Shown one piece after another: positions 1 through 12,140 of a DNA stretch of 64,000 nt. How positions within the stretch are numbered: the stretch's first letter is position 1; each line of letters starts with the position of its first letter. The position numbers and the translations under genes were made by a program. The stretch comes from Lepus europaeus (lineage: Eukaryota > Chordata > Mammalia > Lagomorpha > Leporidae): contig NC_084827.1 in NCBI RefSeq assembly GCF_033115175.1, positions 125,271,701-125,335,700 on the forward strand, read 5' to 3'. The notes beneath the pieces were generated by a model, which was given only the letters and a program-made list of their open reading frames with translations, did not search any database and was not told the DNA's origin.

Positions 1-2440
1 TGATTTTCCTTCTTATAATTCAAAAACCATTGAGAAAAATAAAATATAAATATTGCCTCAAAATTTTATGTCTCTCTATAAAGCATCATCCTTATCAGAT
101 AACACTTTCCTGATCAGGTAGTACTGTCCCAAAGACTTGCAGAATTAGCTACACAGAACATAGTGGTTGAAAAATTGACAACCAAGGATTATAGTGGAGA
201 ATTATCTGAAGGGTACAAAGAGTTGTTTATAAATCACAGAAAAGAGTAAGTTCTTCACAATTTTAATAAAGCCTGGTGCTGCTCATTTTAGGATGAATAT
301 AAACCACCCATCTTCTTTCTACATGGAGGTGCTGTGAGATTTATGGTCTGGTTATTTCCATTGATTTTCCATATCAAATTCATAGAGTCATGCAATGATT
401 AAAAGGAAAGAAGATTAGTGACCTTATACCCTGTCTTCTCCTACCCAAGTGGAAGAACTGGGGCTCAAAAGTTTTCCAACCTCCATTTCCTTCATCTGCT
501 CCAAACATCTTTTACTTGCTCTGTGTGTATGTCTTCAAAAGTTTCTAATGATGTTTTCCATTAACAGAAAAATCAGAATTCTCCTTTCATGGGCCTTGGT
601 TTTATTGCTGTGCCCTTGCTTATGTAGTTTCTCCATTTACAGTCGACTGAACCAGGCAGTGGGGATGTCAAAGACATTCCAGGTGTCATCCAGACATCAC
701 TTTCTAGTAGGAGAAACTCATGTAAACAGAGAATAATTACTCTATTATCTAGTGCCATAGATTCATGAAAATTATGAATTGAAACATGTTCAAACACTAC
801 TTCTGTGCCTGTTGGTATTGCAGAAATTCCATTAAAATACATTTGAATAACAGAAAATATTTTAGTAGGTAATAAGTCCATGATGCATACTAAATAAAAT
901 TGATGAACTCAACAAACCAGAAATTTTTAGTGATTCTCTGAAGTCAAGAGCAGATACAAAAATCTTACTGGAGAAATCAGGAGAAAGAGAAATATAGTAT
1001 AAAAACTGTGGTAGGAGAAGGCGCTATATTGTCATTGCAGCACTTCCTAAGGGAGGAACAGAAACAACAGTCTCAGATTGAAAAAATAAATAAAAACTGG
1101 GGAGGGACATCTGGGAAAATTAATTAAAGTTTTTATTTTAATAAGTAGGACTCAAGGCTCCACCCTCATACCTGTATCTTTTGGCAGCAGCAGTGTTTGC
1201 TCCAGGATGAGTCCTGGAGGATTATTTGATAAACAAAGTGAGCTACCTCCCTAGGAGAGTTCCTAGTGCAGAGGTTGGGGCTGGAGATGAAGGGAAGCAG
1301 AGGCTGAGCTCACTCTGAAACTTCACATCCACAGTGAGGAAGGGGTGGGAAGGAGAATCACAGATTCTCTCTCACAGGACAAATTTGGGAGAAGAAGTGC
1401 ACTGAAGTTGAAATTTGGATGCAGGTTCCTCCTAGAGTGTGCAATGTACCAGTTAACTTCAACGCAACAAGCAGCAGGGTTGGGAAGCCCCTGGAATCTC
1501 AATAAAATTGTTTATGTGCCCTGCAGGTTTTTCCAACTTGACCCTCTAGCAGACATCCTCAAAAGGCTTCTGTATTCTGAATTTCTATTCACTGATAGAA
1601 AAAGGGGTTCTCCTTTGTTCTGATGAAATACATTCTAACAATCCTTTTTATTAAAGCTGCTCAATCAGAAATATAAATAGTAGCCCCACCCTCAAGCTTA
1701 TTGAGGAAATTTTGGATGAAAATGAGTCATTCAAAATATTGAAAAAAATCCAAAGAGTTTTTGAGCAACATGAATAGAAAAACACTACCCACACTTAGAC
1801 ACACCCTAAAGTAATTTAAGAAAGTCGAAGATAAAATAAAATCCTAAAAGTTTCTCTGATGAATAAATTTTCTCTCAGCTAAAATCAGTAACTGGATACA
1901 AGTTGACAGTGGAGAAATATTAAAGCTCTGAAGAGCATTGAGTCACTTAGGTGGGAGGATGAAAAAACAGTCATGTTTAGTAATGCAAAGATTTAGAAAG
2001 CTTAGTACTTATGAGTCATTCCTAAAAAGTTTTCTTGAAGAATAAACTTCAGTAAGACAGAGAATGACTCCACAACAGAGAAGTGTGATATAGGAATTAC
2101 AATGGGAAAATAAAAGTTGATTTCACCATTGCAAGTGAGTGAAGATATGGGAAAGGAACATCTTGTTTGTTTGGAGGTGAATGTAGACAACGGATGTGTA
2201 TTCACCTATTACATTAACTATTAATATAATTAATATTTGTAATAGGGCAAAAAGCAACATGTAAAAATTGTTTTGTGAAATTCCGGAGAATGAAGCATCA
2301 AGTCACCTGGATTATTGTGAGCAGACATTTCAGCCAAGGGGACATTTGAACGTAGTCCTAAAGGTAGAGGTGTTAGGGAGAAGTGGTGGGCTGGAAGGAT
2401 GCTCAAAGCAAAGTGATTGCAAGTACAAATGCTTGGATTC
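1..2440. other. Unique AT-rich DNA, no gene recognised
   Basis: I see no repeat with intact ends and no credible coding frame here. The longest open frames are about 90-100 codons, overlap on opposite strands, and show no recognisable protein motif. Confidence 0.6.
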
Positions 2441-2454
2441 TCTTCAACACTCCA

Positions 2455-2522
2455 GGAGTGAACCAGTAGATGGGAGTGTGGAATGTATGCTCTCTCTTTT
2501 TCTGTCTCTCAAAAACAGAAGA
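2455..2522 (+). mobile_element. Possible CSINE 3' remnant
   Basis: The stretch reads like the end of a CSINE: a GGAGTGAACCAGTAGATGG block followed by a CT-rich tract. The head and middle are not recognisable, so this is either a decayed fragment or chance resemblance. Confidence 0.35.
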
Positions 2523-2649
2523 AATCATTAATCAAGGAAAGGAAATTGGAACCAATGTTTAGAGTTGATTGAAAGCATGTATGTACTCTTTATCATCTTT
2601 CCCCTGCCTTAATCACAGAGAAGCTGTAAAAGATAAAATAACACGCAGA

Positions 2650-2976
2650 ATGAGCTGGGTATTGTGGCACAGTGGGTGGAACTGATGCTTGCATCCCAGT
2701 TAAGAGTGCTTGGGATTGAATCCCCTCTTCTGCTTCAGATCCAGCTTCCACTAATGCTCATCCTTGGGAGGCAGCAGATGTTGCCTCCAGTGTTTCAGTG
2801 CCTGCCACAAGCATGGGAGATCTGGATGGACTGTCTGGCTCCTGGCTTCAGCCTGCACCAGCCATGGTTGTTGTGGCCATCTGGGGAATGGGCCAGCAGA
2901 TGGAAAGATGGAAGGTCCTCTTTTTCTCCCTCTCACTCTCCCTCTGTCTTTCAAATAAAAATAAATTAATTTAAAA
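2650..2976 (+). mobile_element. CSINE, old diverged copy
   Basis: A tRNA-derived head with a degraded A box (GTGGCACAGTGGGTGG) is followed by the conserved middle (CTCCTGGCTTCAGCC), the CCATCTGGGGAATG block, a CT-rich tract and an AATAAA-rich tail. Divergence from nearby copies is high, so it is an older member. The open frames over it on both strands are translations of the SINE. Confidence 0.85.
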
Positions 2977-3148
2977 ATAACATATAGAACTTGCACTATG
3001 AGACTATTTATTGCTTACTATTTGTCTGTGTTACCTAAATTTCAAATTGAATTCCATGGAGTGTATTTGTAGTTATAAATGTTTAAGAGAAGCTAGTATT
3101 AAAATATTTCACTGAACAACCACAAATATAACAAAAAATCTTTTCTGG

Positions 3149-3149
<1 letters not shown>

Positions 3150-3189
<40 letters not shown>
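3150..3189. repeat. Homopolymer T, about 40 nt
   Basis: An uninterrupted T run of about 40 nt lies in unique DNA. No SINE or L1 body adjoins it on either side. It could be an orphan minus-strand poly(A) tail or a sequencing length artefact. Confidence 0.9.
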
Positions 3190-3191
<2 letters not shown>

Positions 3192-3333
3192 GTGATCATA
3201 GAACTCAGATTCTGACTTTGTCACAACTTGTAATTAGAAAAGATTGTAGTAATGCTCCTTGCATAAAGATTTGGTTTCTATTCTGAGACAGGATTTTTCT
3301 AGATAAATCTAAAGTATCTAATGTCAATCTTTT

Positions 3334-3630
3334 TTTTTTTTTTTTGACAGGCAGAGTTAGACAGTAAGAGAGAGGCAGAGAGAAAGGTTCACCCCCAAAA
3401 TGGCCACTACGGCCGGCACGCTGCGCTGATCCGAAGCCAGGAGCCAGGCGCATCCTCCTGGTCTCCCATGCGGGTGCAGGGCCCAAGCACTTGGGCCATC
3501 CTCCCCGGCCCTCCCGGGCCACAGCAGAGAGCTGGACTGGAAGAGGAACAACAGGGACAGAACCGCCACCCCACCCGGAACTGTGGGCGCCGCAGGCGGA
3601 GGATTAGCCTAGTGAGCTGCGGCGCCAGCC
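3334..3630 (-). mobile_element. CSINE, young copy with perfect TSD
   Basis: On the minus strand this runs from the tRNA-like head (at the 3630 end) to a T-run representing the poly(A) tail (at 3334). It is flanked by the perfect direct repeat TCTAATGTCAATCTTTT at 3317-3333 and 3631-3647. High CpG retention (several CCGGCG-type sites) and the exact duplication indicate a recent L1-mediated insertion. Confidence 0.95.
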
Positions 3631-3909
3631 TCTAATGTCAATCTTTTAGGAGGAGAAGACCCTTCCTGTTATTTCTCTGGGAAACTTAGATTTTCCTATG
3701 CTGTCTTGGAGTTTTAAGAAACTATTTGAGAATGTCCGAACATGAAGGTGTGAACCAGGAGATGGACCAAATACCAGCCAAAGGTTGGAAGTTTGAGAAT
3801 AAATCAGAAATTTCACTGATCCCAGAGAAGATCAGAGTAGGCTGTCTTGGATTTATCTGATCTTCAACTTGGCTTACCTGAGTATCCTTTAAAAAGTTAG
3901 ATTCATTTT

Positions 3910-4283
3910 GGGGCAAGCACTGGGGTGCAGCAGGTAAAAGCTACTGCCTGCAGTGCCAGCACCCCATGTGGGTGCCGGTTTGAGTCCCGGCTTCTCCTCT
4001 TCTGATCCAGCTCTCTGCTAAAGCCTGGGAAATTTTAGTCCTGGGAAAGCATTAAAGATGGTGCAAGTTCTTGGGCCCCTGCACAAATGTGGGAGACTTG
4101 GAAGAAGCTCTGGGCTTTGGATCATGGATCAGCTCAGCTCTGAGTGTTAAGGCCGTTTAGGGAGTGAACCAGTGGATGGAAGACCTCTCTTCTCTCTCTC
4201 TCTCCCTTTCTCTCTCTCTCTCTCTTTCTCTGCCTCTACCTACCTCTCTGTAACTCTTTCAAATAAATAAATAAATCTTTTTT
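3910..4283 (+). mobile_element. CSINE, longer copy
   Basis: A full-length CSINE with A box, B box (GGTTTGAGTCCC), a CT-rich tract and an (AATA)n tail. A short internal duplication around CCTGGGAAA makes it longer than its neighbours. The imperfect TSD is AAAAAGTTAGAT before and AAAAAGTTACAT after. Another CSINE follows directly at 4298. Confidence 0.9.
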
Positions 4284-4297
4284 AAAAAGTTACATCC

Positions 4298-4633
4298 AGG
4301 GGCTGGCACCGTGGCTCACTTAGTTAATCCTCCGCATGTGGCTCCGACATCCCATATGGGTGCCAGGTTCTAGTCCCGGTTTCTCCTCTTTTAGTCCAGC
4401 TCTCTGCTGTGGTCTGGGATAGCAGCAGGGAATGGCCAAAGCCCTTGGGCCCCTGTACCCGTGTGGGAGACTTGGAAGAAGCTCCTGGCTCCTGGCTTTG
4501 AATCGGCACAGCTCCAGCCGTTGCAACCATCTGGGGAGTGAACCATCGAATGGAAGACCACTCTCTCTGTCTGCCTCTCCTCTCTCTGTGTAACTCTTTC
4601 AAATAAATAAATAAATCTTAAAAAAAAAAAAAA
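4298..4633 (+). mobile_element. CSINE, second of a tandem pair
   Basis: A full-length plus-strand CSINE whose head starts only about 14 bases after the tail of the preceding copy. The head, middle, CT tract and (AATA)n tail are all present. The insertion used the A-rich tail region of the first SINE as target, a common habit of L1-mobilised SINEs. Confidence 0.9.
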
Positions 4634-4851
4634 GACAGTTAGTTACTATGCTAAGTAGAGAAGGGCTGGGTGCTTTGAGATTCTGGAAGAGTTTTGTGTT
4701 TTGTTTTTTTTTTTTTTCGTTTCAACCCAATGTAAGAAGGAGTAATTCTACTAAAGTTTCTTAGAAGCAACGATATTCAGTTGAGTCCTGAAGTTTTCAC
4801 AGAAATTTGAACAACTGAAGGAGTTCAACAACTAGGAGCTTAAAAATGTCT

Positions 4852-5038
4852 CAGGGGTGGGGAATCTTCTTCCTGCCAAGGGGCATTTGGATATTTATAA
4901 CATCATTTGCAACAAAATATCTACCTAAAAATTAGCCTGCTTTAGAGGTATTGAATTTTGAGTCACACCAGCAGTTACCTAGGTAGGGACAGACCAAATG
5001 ATTTTCTACGGCTCACGGGCCAGATGTTCCTCACCCAT
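4852..5038 (+). mobile_element. Small hAT-like non-autonomous DNA repeat
   Basis: A unit of about 187 bp starts CAGGGGTGGGGAA and ends TTCCTCACCCATG, giving imperfect terminal inverted repeats of the hAT/Charlie type. A second, more diverged copy sits at 30466-30660, which supports it as a dispersed repeat. The flanking octamers AATGTCTC and ACTGTCTC could be an 8-bp TSD with one mismatch. The family name was not determined. Confidence 0.55.
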
Positions 5039-5059
5039 GACTGTCTCTGGTCACACTAC

Positions 5060-6375
5060 TCCAGATAGAGTAGTCAATGAGAGTAGTTTTATTGGTATTT
5101 ATAATGTAACAGGAACATGGAATTGTACCCAATTCCTGCTGGGAAATTTTATTGGGAAAAAAAACTAATCTATTAATGCAACCAGGCAACGATTCTCAAG
5201 AAGTCAGGTTAAAAATAAATCATTAAGACATTTGAAAAATCAAATTGAAATAAAGCGGTTGAGGCCATCCTTGTTATAAGCTCTTTTTAAGAATGTACCC
5301 ATCTAAACCTCACAAGAAGAGAATTCTCTTGCTGCTGAAGTTAAACTTAGTAAAGAGCAGAGGCAGGTTTGATCTGAAAGCTGCCAAATGTGTGCTCTAA
5401 AATAGTACCAGAGACAGTCATGGATGGAGAACATCTGGCCCATGGGTAATTTTGAATTAACTCATTGAAAGTACTATTTTCCTTTTGTTTAGAATCAATA
5501 TGCAGATAAATGACTTCATTAATGATATTGTTTCAGATTTCTTTCTCTAAGTAACTTTGTTAAATAAAGCATTATAATTTATAAGCTTCTCTTCAACACT
5601 CCAGAAATGAACTCATCACAAGATTTCTTTCTGGTTTCCACTATTCTTCCACTTTCGCATTCACATCTTCATTTGCTTTGCCCCCCTACAGAGTACAGAA
5701 AACTACTTGAATAATGCATGCCACTTTCTATATTCTTTCAACAAAACATTGTATACTTAAATCATTAAATGGATTCCTGGTTATGGCATCAGAATTCTAA
5801 AAAATAAAACATAAAAACTTTGTCTGTAAATACCTGGAATAGTAGTTAAAGTCTAACTGTATAGGATAATTCCAAAAACATATTTAACAATCTATTCATC
5901 AAAAACTACCTTTCAAATAAGGATATCTCAAGTTATACTTGATAACTTGATAAGTAACTCAGGTTCTTTTTAAAAATCTATTCAGATAGCTTTTTTCAGA
6001 CTTCCATCATGAAAGTTGTAGAATGCATGAAGGCCATTGAGCCGTGCTACTGCCTCCTCTTTGACACTGAATGATGTTGCCATCAGGTCCATGTCCCCTC
6101 CTCCCTGACCACCAGTCATATGACCGTCATCCTCTACCCGTCAGCAGATTTCTCCCTTTAGGGTTTTTCTCTGATCTTTATCCTTGCATACTTACTCACT
6201 ATTGACAGCAAGACACAGTGGTGGATGCAATTAGGTTTTCACTAATGTTTTCCATTCAGCCCTGTATTCTTCAAGTTGGAGGATATAACTGGCTCCATCA
6301 AGAAAATAAAATAGAGGTCATTTCAGTCACAATGACTTCCAAGCTGTTTGCTAAATTTAGCTGTCCAATACTTTC
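5060..6375. other. Unique DNA, no gene recognised
   Basis: AT-rich sequence without a recognisable full repeat. It includes 5407-5446, which is an inverted copy of 5010-5054 (see findings). I see no coding signal. Confidence 0.55.
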
Positions 6376-6379
6376 CATT

Positions 6380-6620
6380 CTAATGAAAACTGTGAACTAC
6401 AATTATAGAATGCTGGAACAGGATGGAAGCTTAAAGGTCATTTATCTATTGAAGGTATGGAGGCCTAGACAGCGCCTGTGATTTTCTTGAGGCCACATAG
6501 CTTGTTAATGGTGGTGCTGGAGCCTGACTTGAGATGTTCTCTGCCCCAAGGCCATACTGTGCTTACCAACCATGAATGCTCTGCCCTCTACAATCAGTCC
6601 AACCTAAACAGATCTCACAG
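6380..6620 (+). mobile_element. MIR-like ancient SINE relic
   Basis: The pattern of a recorded-baseline block (GGAAGCTTAAAGGTCA), then GAGGCC...CACATAGCTTGTTAATGGTGG, then a degraded end matches the 3' half of mammalian MIR-type SINEs. It is highly decayed, and the boundaries are approximate. Confidence 0.45.
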
Positions 6621-9600
6621 CATAAATATAGCTGATATCGGTTGTGGCTTACCCTCCATGGCCATTCATCTATTTGGTGGCTGAACGTAAAATAGCAAAG
6701 GTGTCTGACTTATAAGTTGCTGCAAGAGAAATGAAATGATTCCATTCCCAAACCCTGCCCCCAACTCTAAAAACTTCCTGCTTGATCTTCATCAATAATG
6801 AATGGCCCATCCCTGCAATACTCAGAGGGAGCTTACATTGCACTTTTGAGCAGCCGGTGAGTTAATGTACAGTGGATAGAGCCTTTCTTTCAAATCCCAG
6901 GACAGCGGGTCCTTCAAGGCTAGCATTGCATTTTCAATTAGCTGCTGAGTGAATGCTTGGCATGTGTATTAGTGAACAGGCACACAATTAGCTTATTGTT
7001 CCTTTCTGTATTGTGCTGAGAGGATCCAAGGGACTGGTGGGGGAATAGGCAAGCCAGGCATCACTGTGGATGTTGAAGAGGGGAGTCACTCAGACCTCGG
7101 TATCTTCACTTGCCCACTCTGGAATTACAGCTACTTGTTTCAGAGCACTCTCTGTATCTTGATAGACTGCACCCGAGGAAACACATCCAGGATACTGCTT
7201 GGGGTTGGTCTTTCTGAGCTCTTCACATCTCTAACTAATTTTCATCATTGTCATGGAGCCCAATAGTCCCAAAAAGATACAATTTGCTGTGCCTTTATTC
7301 CAGAGTCAGATTGCACCAGAGGCAGCAGAGCAGGTAAGTGGAATTGGGTGGGGAACAATTCCTATATATGATAAAGTAGCACGGACTTACATTCTTATCA
7401 TTAGTTGAAAAGTTCTCTTCCCCTTAAATTTTCCTAACTCTGAATTTTAGGGTATGTGAATGAAAAGTAAGTTGGTTTCTTTATGAATTTGTATTTGTAT
7501 TGCTTTGGGAGAAATATTGGTTAAAACATAGCACTTTATTTAACACAAAATGAGCACCCATTAAGGAAAAATGGCTGCATTAGTAATTTAGATTTGCATC
7601 CATAAATCTTTGCTTTTGTTTGTTAAAACAGCAGGCTGAATATTTACATCAAATTTTAAAGGGTCAAAATTAGCAACATTTTTATTTTATTATTTATAAA
7701 ATAAAGAGCTTTATTTAATAACAAAAACATTAATTCTAGATTATAGGTTTAACATTTTATTTAATATATTTTTCATTGTGTATACAAAGCAGTGATAGTA
7801 GGCGTATGTAACATGATAGATGGAGTTTGTAGCTATCTGTTATAATTTTAAAAACACTTTATTCAGTTATTTCAAACCGTCCTTTAATATTTGCTATATT
7901 TTTTTCCATGTATAATATTGTTTTAGGTCTGTATCACTGCTCATATTCAGATTTACTCATACTCTTGATGCAGTGGCACATTTGAAAGATCTTTTGTGGT
8001 AAACTACAACTATGGAAAGACAAAAAAGCTAAGGAATTTATGAGGATGTCGACTTAATAGATAATGTCTTAAAACCTAAGTTATCTCCAAATTCTTTCCT
8101 AAAAATTTGATATAAGTTCTTAAAATTAATTGTTGAATATGACACCCATAACTTTCTAGGATGCTTTGACAATCTGAATTAGATCTACCTAGATTCTGGT
8201 CAGATAAATACAACCTTGAACCTGTAACTGTTGAGTGGGGCATTCCTTCTATCATGGACAAACTTTCATTGCTAAATTTTACCCTCTATTTTGCTGACAT
8301 ATGCTTAGTGAATTTACCTATTCGATATATTAAAGAAAATCCGATTCAAAGATTCTAATCATAAATGCTCCTATGACTCTTAAAATAGCAGAAAATCTGA
8401 AAAGGATTTTAAATGAATTATATATTCTCAATTCTCATAATGTCTATATTCATTCTTAATTTGCTGATTTGTTCTAAATGTTATACTAGAAAATTAAAAA
8501 AAATTAATTGAAACTAATAATTCATACTGTTAACTTCACAATGACTCTGGCTACAAAGTTGAGGTTTCTAAGCTTCTATTCCTTCATTTGGAAATGAGGG
8601 TAATGGATCTTGAAAAGATCACCAGTAATATGGGACTCCAAGAGATCCATTAGATTTAGTAAGTCAACCCTACTCCTTCACTGATTCATTTTCAGTCGCA
8701 TCATTTGATTATATGCAACTAAAAGATTTTCTGTGACATATAACTTTTAGGTCAAAGAGGGTAATACTAATATTTGTCATTTTCTACTGTCTAGCTTTTT
8801 GTTATTTTTAAATAAAATTAGTGAACACCAACTGGGTGCCCTCCAGCTGTTTGCTTTTGGGTGTTGGGAAATGATGAGGACCGGGACAGTTTTGCAAAGC
8901 TGTAGAGGAACCTAAGGCAGGGTCTGATTCTCACTGACCTTTGTTGTTTACAGATCAGGAAAAGAAGACCCACTCCAGCATCACTGGTGATTCTCAATGA
9001 GCATAACCCCCCAGGTAAAGAAACATGATGTCTTTTACACTGGTGGTACCAAGTAGAGTTGTTCAAAGAACATCAAAGAACATGTTGTTGCCTAGAAGTT
9101 TCAGTTCCAAAGTTCAGTTAGCAATACTCCAGCATATAAATATATAAAACGATCCATAACCACAATCAGAAATGAATATTATCAGAATAGTCTCAGCCAA
9201 CAGCCTGGTTTTTCTCTAGGACAACACACATTGGTGATGATATGCTCTGAAATGTTTTCTTAGCATTGGTTGTTGTATGTTCAGTGTCAGTGTGGAATTT
9301 GGTTCCATGCTTATTAATGAGGTTCATGGAAAGTTGCTTAATTAGGTTTAAGTAATCAAATTACAACCCTGAAATGTTTTTATCTTTACAGAGCAGTTTT
9401 TTCCTTTATGAAAGGTGGCCCTGGGGTGGGCAATGAGCTAACGGTGTTGGCTACGGCTTTGCTGATGATGTCATCTCGGAATAATGCAATTGACAAGTAA
9501 CCGGATCAATTGTCAGTGCCCATTTGAGGGCCATTCTGAGCAGTCACATCCATTTGTTGAGGTTTTATTTTCCATTTCCTGGAAAAAGTAAATCTGCATT

Positions 9601-10205
9601 AATATTCCTGATAAAGGACTACTCTCTGCAATATACAAACATTATTTACTTACCGAGTGGGGTGATTGCAATCTCACACTGAATGCTGCTTCTAGAAATA
9701 TGAGCAGGACAGGAAAGGTCAGGGCCCAATTTGTAATCAGGTAGAGATGGTGTTGAATTTTTTGCAGGTATAGACAATAAGAGTGGACAAAAAAGGATTT
9801 CAATTATGGAAACATAATACACCTAATAGTGGTTTGTAGTGAAAGATCTGTTTTAAGGACACCAGGGTAAAGTAGCTCTTGGCCTTTTCAGATTCTTTCT
9901 AATTAGAGAAACACAGAAAAAGAACGCAAAATTCTAATGGAATATTCATCATTGAGCCCATTTACAGGAACATTTTCAGCTGATGGGAAACAAGTAAGCT
10001 AATTTAATTCTACTGAAAATAAAGGATTATAGTTTGATCATATCTATTTACTGTACTAGAGAACTTAAACACTATTTTCCAATATATTAGTTCAACAAAT
10101 GCTGGTATACTTGGTTGAATAAGAGTTGAAAATGATTTGTACTCACTGTTCACAAATAAATACAAGTATATGCACTTAATTCCTAAATCTTAATTTGAGG
10201 GTAAT
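6621..10205. other. Unique DNA, SINE-free stretch
   Basis: About 3.6 kb without any recognisable SINE or L1. Two segments (6720-7040 and 9420-9580) hold clustered homeodomain-, SOX- and CRE-like motifs and are discussed as possible regulatory elements. The open frames present have no recognisable domain. Confidence 0.5.
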
Positions 10206-10207
10206 TT

Positions 10208-10540
10208 TTAATATATATATTTATTTATGTGAAAGGCAGACAGAGAGAGAGAGAGAGAGGAAGAGACAAACAGCAAAGAGAGATCTTCCATCAGCTGATT
10301 CACTCTCCAAACGCCTGCAACAGCCAGGCACAGGCCAGGATGAAGGCAGGAGCTGGAAACTCATTGCAGGTCTCTCATGTGGGTGTGGAGACCTAATCAC
10401 TTGATACATACCTGCTGCCTCCAAGGGTGCATCTTAGTAGAAATCTGGAGATAGGAGTGGAGCCAAGACTCAAACCCAGGTACTCTAATATGAGCTGCAG
10501 GCATTCCAAGTGATAACTGTGAGACTAAAAGGCCACCCTT
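10208..10540 (-). mobile_element. CSINE, old copy
   Basis: A minus-strand CSINE with a GA-rich tract (complement of the CT tract) near 10240-10262, then diverged middle and head. The CCATCAGCTGATTCACTC block corresponds to the conserved end module. No clear TSD was seen. Confidence 0.75.
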
Positions 10541-10839
10541 AGAAGTAATTTTCCATAATAGATTTGCTTACAAAGGCAGATAAGCCACAATGGCCCAGAC
10601 CTTTCCTCTCTATCCAGCCTTGACAAGTGCAGCCCAACTTGACTTCTTGGTGTACTTCAGCTCACAAGAGAGCAGCTTTCAGAGTGGTGTAGGCATTATT
10701 ACCGTTTTAATGGAGTGAAAAAAGGTTAACTGATCTTTGTGGCTCTCATTTGAACCCCCAAAATCATAACTATTGTTTCTTGAGTGCTAAATACATGTCC
10801 TTTTGCAGACAAGGAAAATGTGTATCAGAAAAGTGAGAG

Positions 10840-11353
10840 TTTTTTTTTTTTATTAAACTTTTATTTAATGAATATAAATTTCCAAAGTACAGCTTATGGG
10901 TTACAATGGCTTCCCCCTCCCAAAACTTCCCTCCCACCCACAACCCTCCCCTTTCCCGCTCCCTCTCCCCTTCCAATCACATCATGATTCATTTTCAATT
11001 CTCTTTATATACAAAAGATCAGTTTAGTATATATTAGGTAACGATTTCAACAGTTTGCCCCCATATGGCAACACAAAGTGAAAAAAAAATACTGTTGAAA
11101 TACTAGTTATAGCATTAAATAAGAGTGTACAGTACATTAAAGGCAGAGATCCTACATAATATTTTTTTTAAAAATTAATTAATTTTCTATGCCGTTTCCA
11201 ATTTAACACCAGGTTTTTTTTTTTTTCATTTCCAATTATCTTTATATACAGAAGATCGATTCAGTATATAATTAGTAAAGATCTCATCAGTTTGTACCCA
11301 CGCAGAAACACAAAGTGTAAAAATACTGTTTCAGTACTAGTTATAGCATCACT
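10840..11353 (-). mobile_element. L1 3' end, 5'-truncated, with perfect TSD
   Basis: This is the leporid L1 3'UTR on the minus strand. The poly(A) appears as a T-run at 10840-10850, followed by the complement of the terminal AATAAAAGTT module, the C-rich strand of the G-rich tract, and the upstream 3'UTR. The perfect 12-bp TSD GAAAAGTGAGAG lies at 10828-10839 and 11354-11365. The 3'UTR block ending in CTAGTTATAGCAT occurs twice, near 11000-11130 and 11228-11350, so this copy has a duplicated 3'UTR module. Confidence 0.93.
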
Positions 11354-11365
11354 GAAAAGTGAGAG

Positions 11366-12014
11366 ATTTTGGAGATGTTGTTCCACCAGGTGTGACAGAT
11401 TCCCAAGACAAACTCAGATGGTTCTGATTCTAAAGTGCATTTGCAAGAGCCTAACACTGGCCTTGAAAATTTTGTCTTGCATTGTATGGTAAAGGCTCTG
11501 TCAACAGAACTAGACATTCAGGCTGTATAAACAAGCAAATTCAATTTTCATATAACTGTTAGCTTAGTAGATTAGGAATTATATTTAAATATCCTGGAAA
11601 CTACATTTAGTTTTTCTCTAGAAAACCTTTTCTTGCCAGGCCTCCTGATTCTTCAATGACACTGCCCTGTTTCTCTAAATGCCCTTGTCCTTCTCTGTGT
11701 TTAGAATCACCATCTGGGAAAAATGTTAGAAGTCAGTAAGATCGTACAGATGAGCTTCCTGAATCTTACTCTCCTTTTTAGAAACCAATTTACTAGGGAC
11801 TGATCAGCCTTGGCTGTGGATTCAGCACTTGTATCCATTTGTATGGAACTGGAGATTTTGGAGTATTGATGGGTTCTTGCATAGAACTCCTGAAAGCTTA
11901 TAGTTTTCCCAGTAAAAACAGTTTAGCACTGTTGTTACCTGGGGAGTAACTCCAAAAACTTAGACAAACAAACAGCACAAAACAACACCAAATCAAATGA
12001 CACTAATCTTCATT
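11366..12014. other. Unique DNA
   Basis: No repeat or coding feature recognised. Confidence 0.5.
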
Positions 12015-12140
12015 AATGATGTGGTCTTGAATAAGGGACAGTTCCCAGGTTTATTTTCTCATCTATAAAATAGGGATTGTAGTGACTATTCTTCATAGCC
12101 CACAGGCTTGGTTCAGTTATCAAAAGAGCAAAAACATACT
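12015..12140 (-). mobile_element. MIR-like relic
   Basis: The run TTTTCTCATCTATAAAATAGGGAT, followed by a CATAGCCCACAGG-type block, matches the minus-strand 3' region of MIR (complement of CCATTTTACAGATGAG...). It is short and decayed. Confidence 0.55.
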
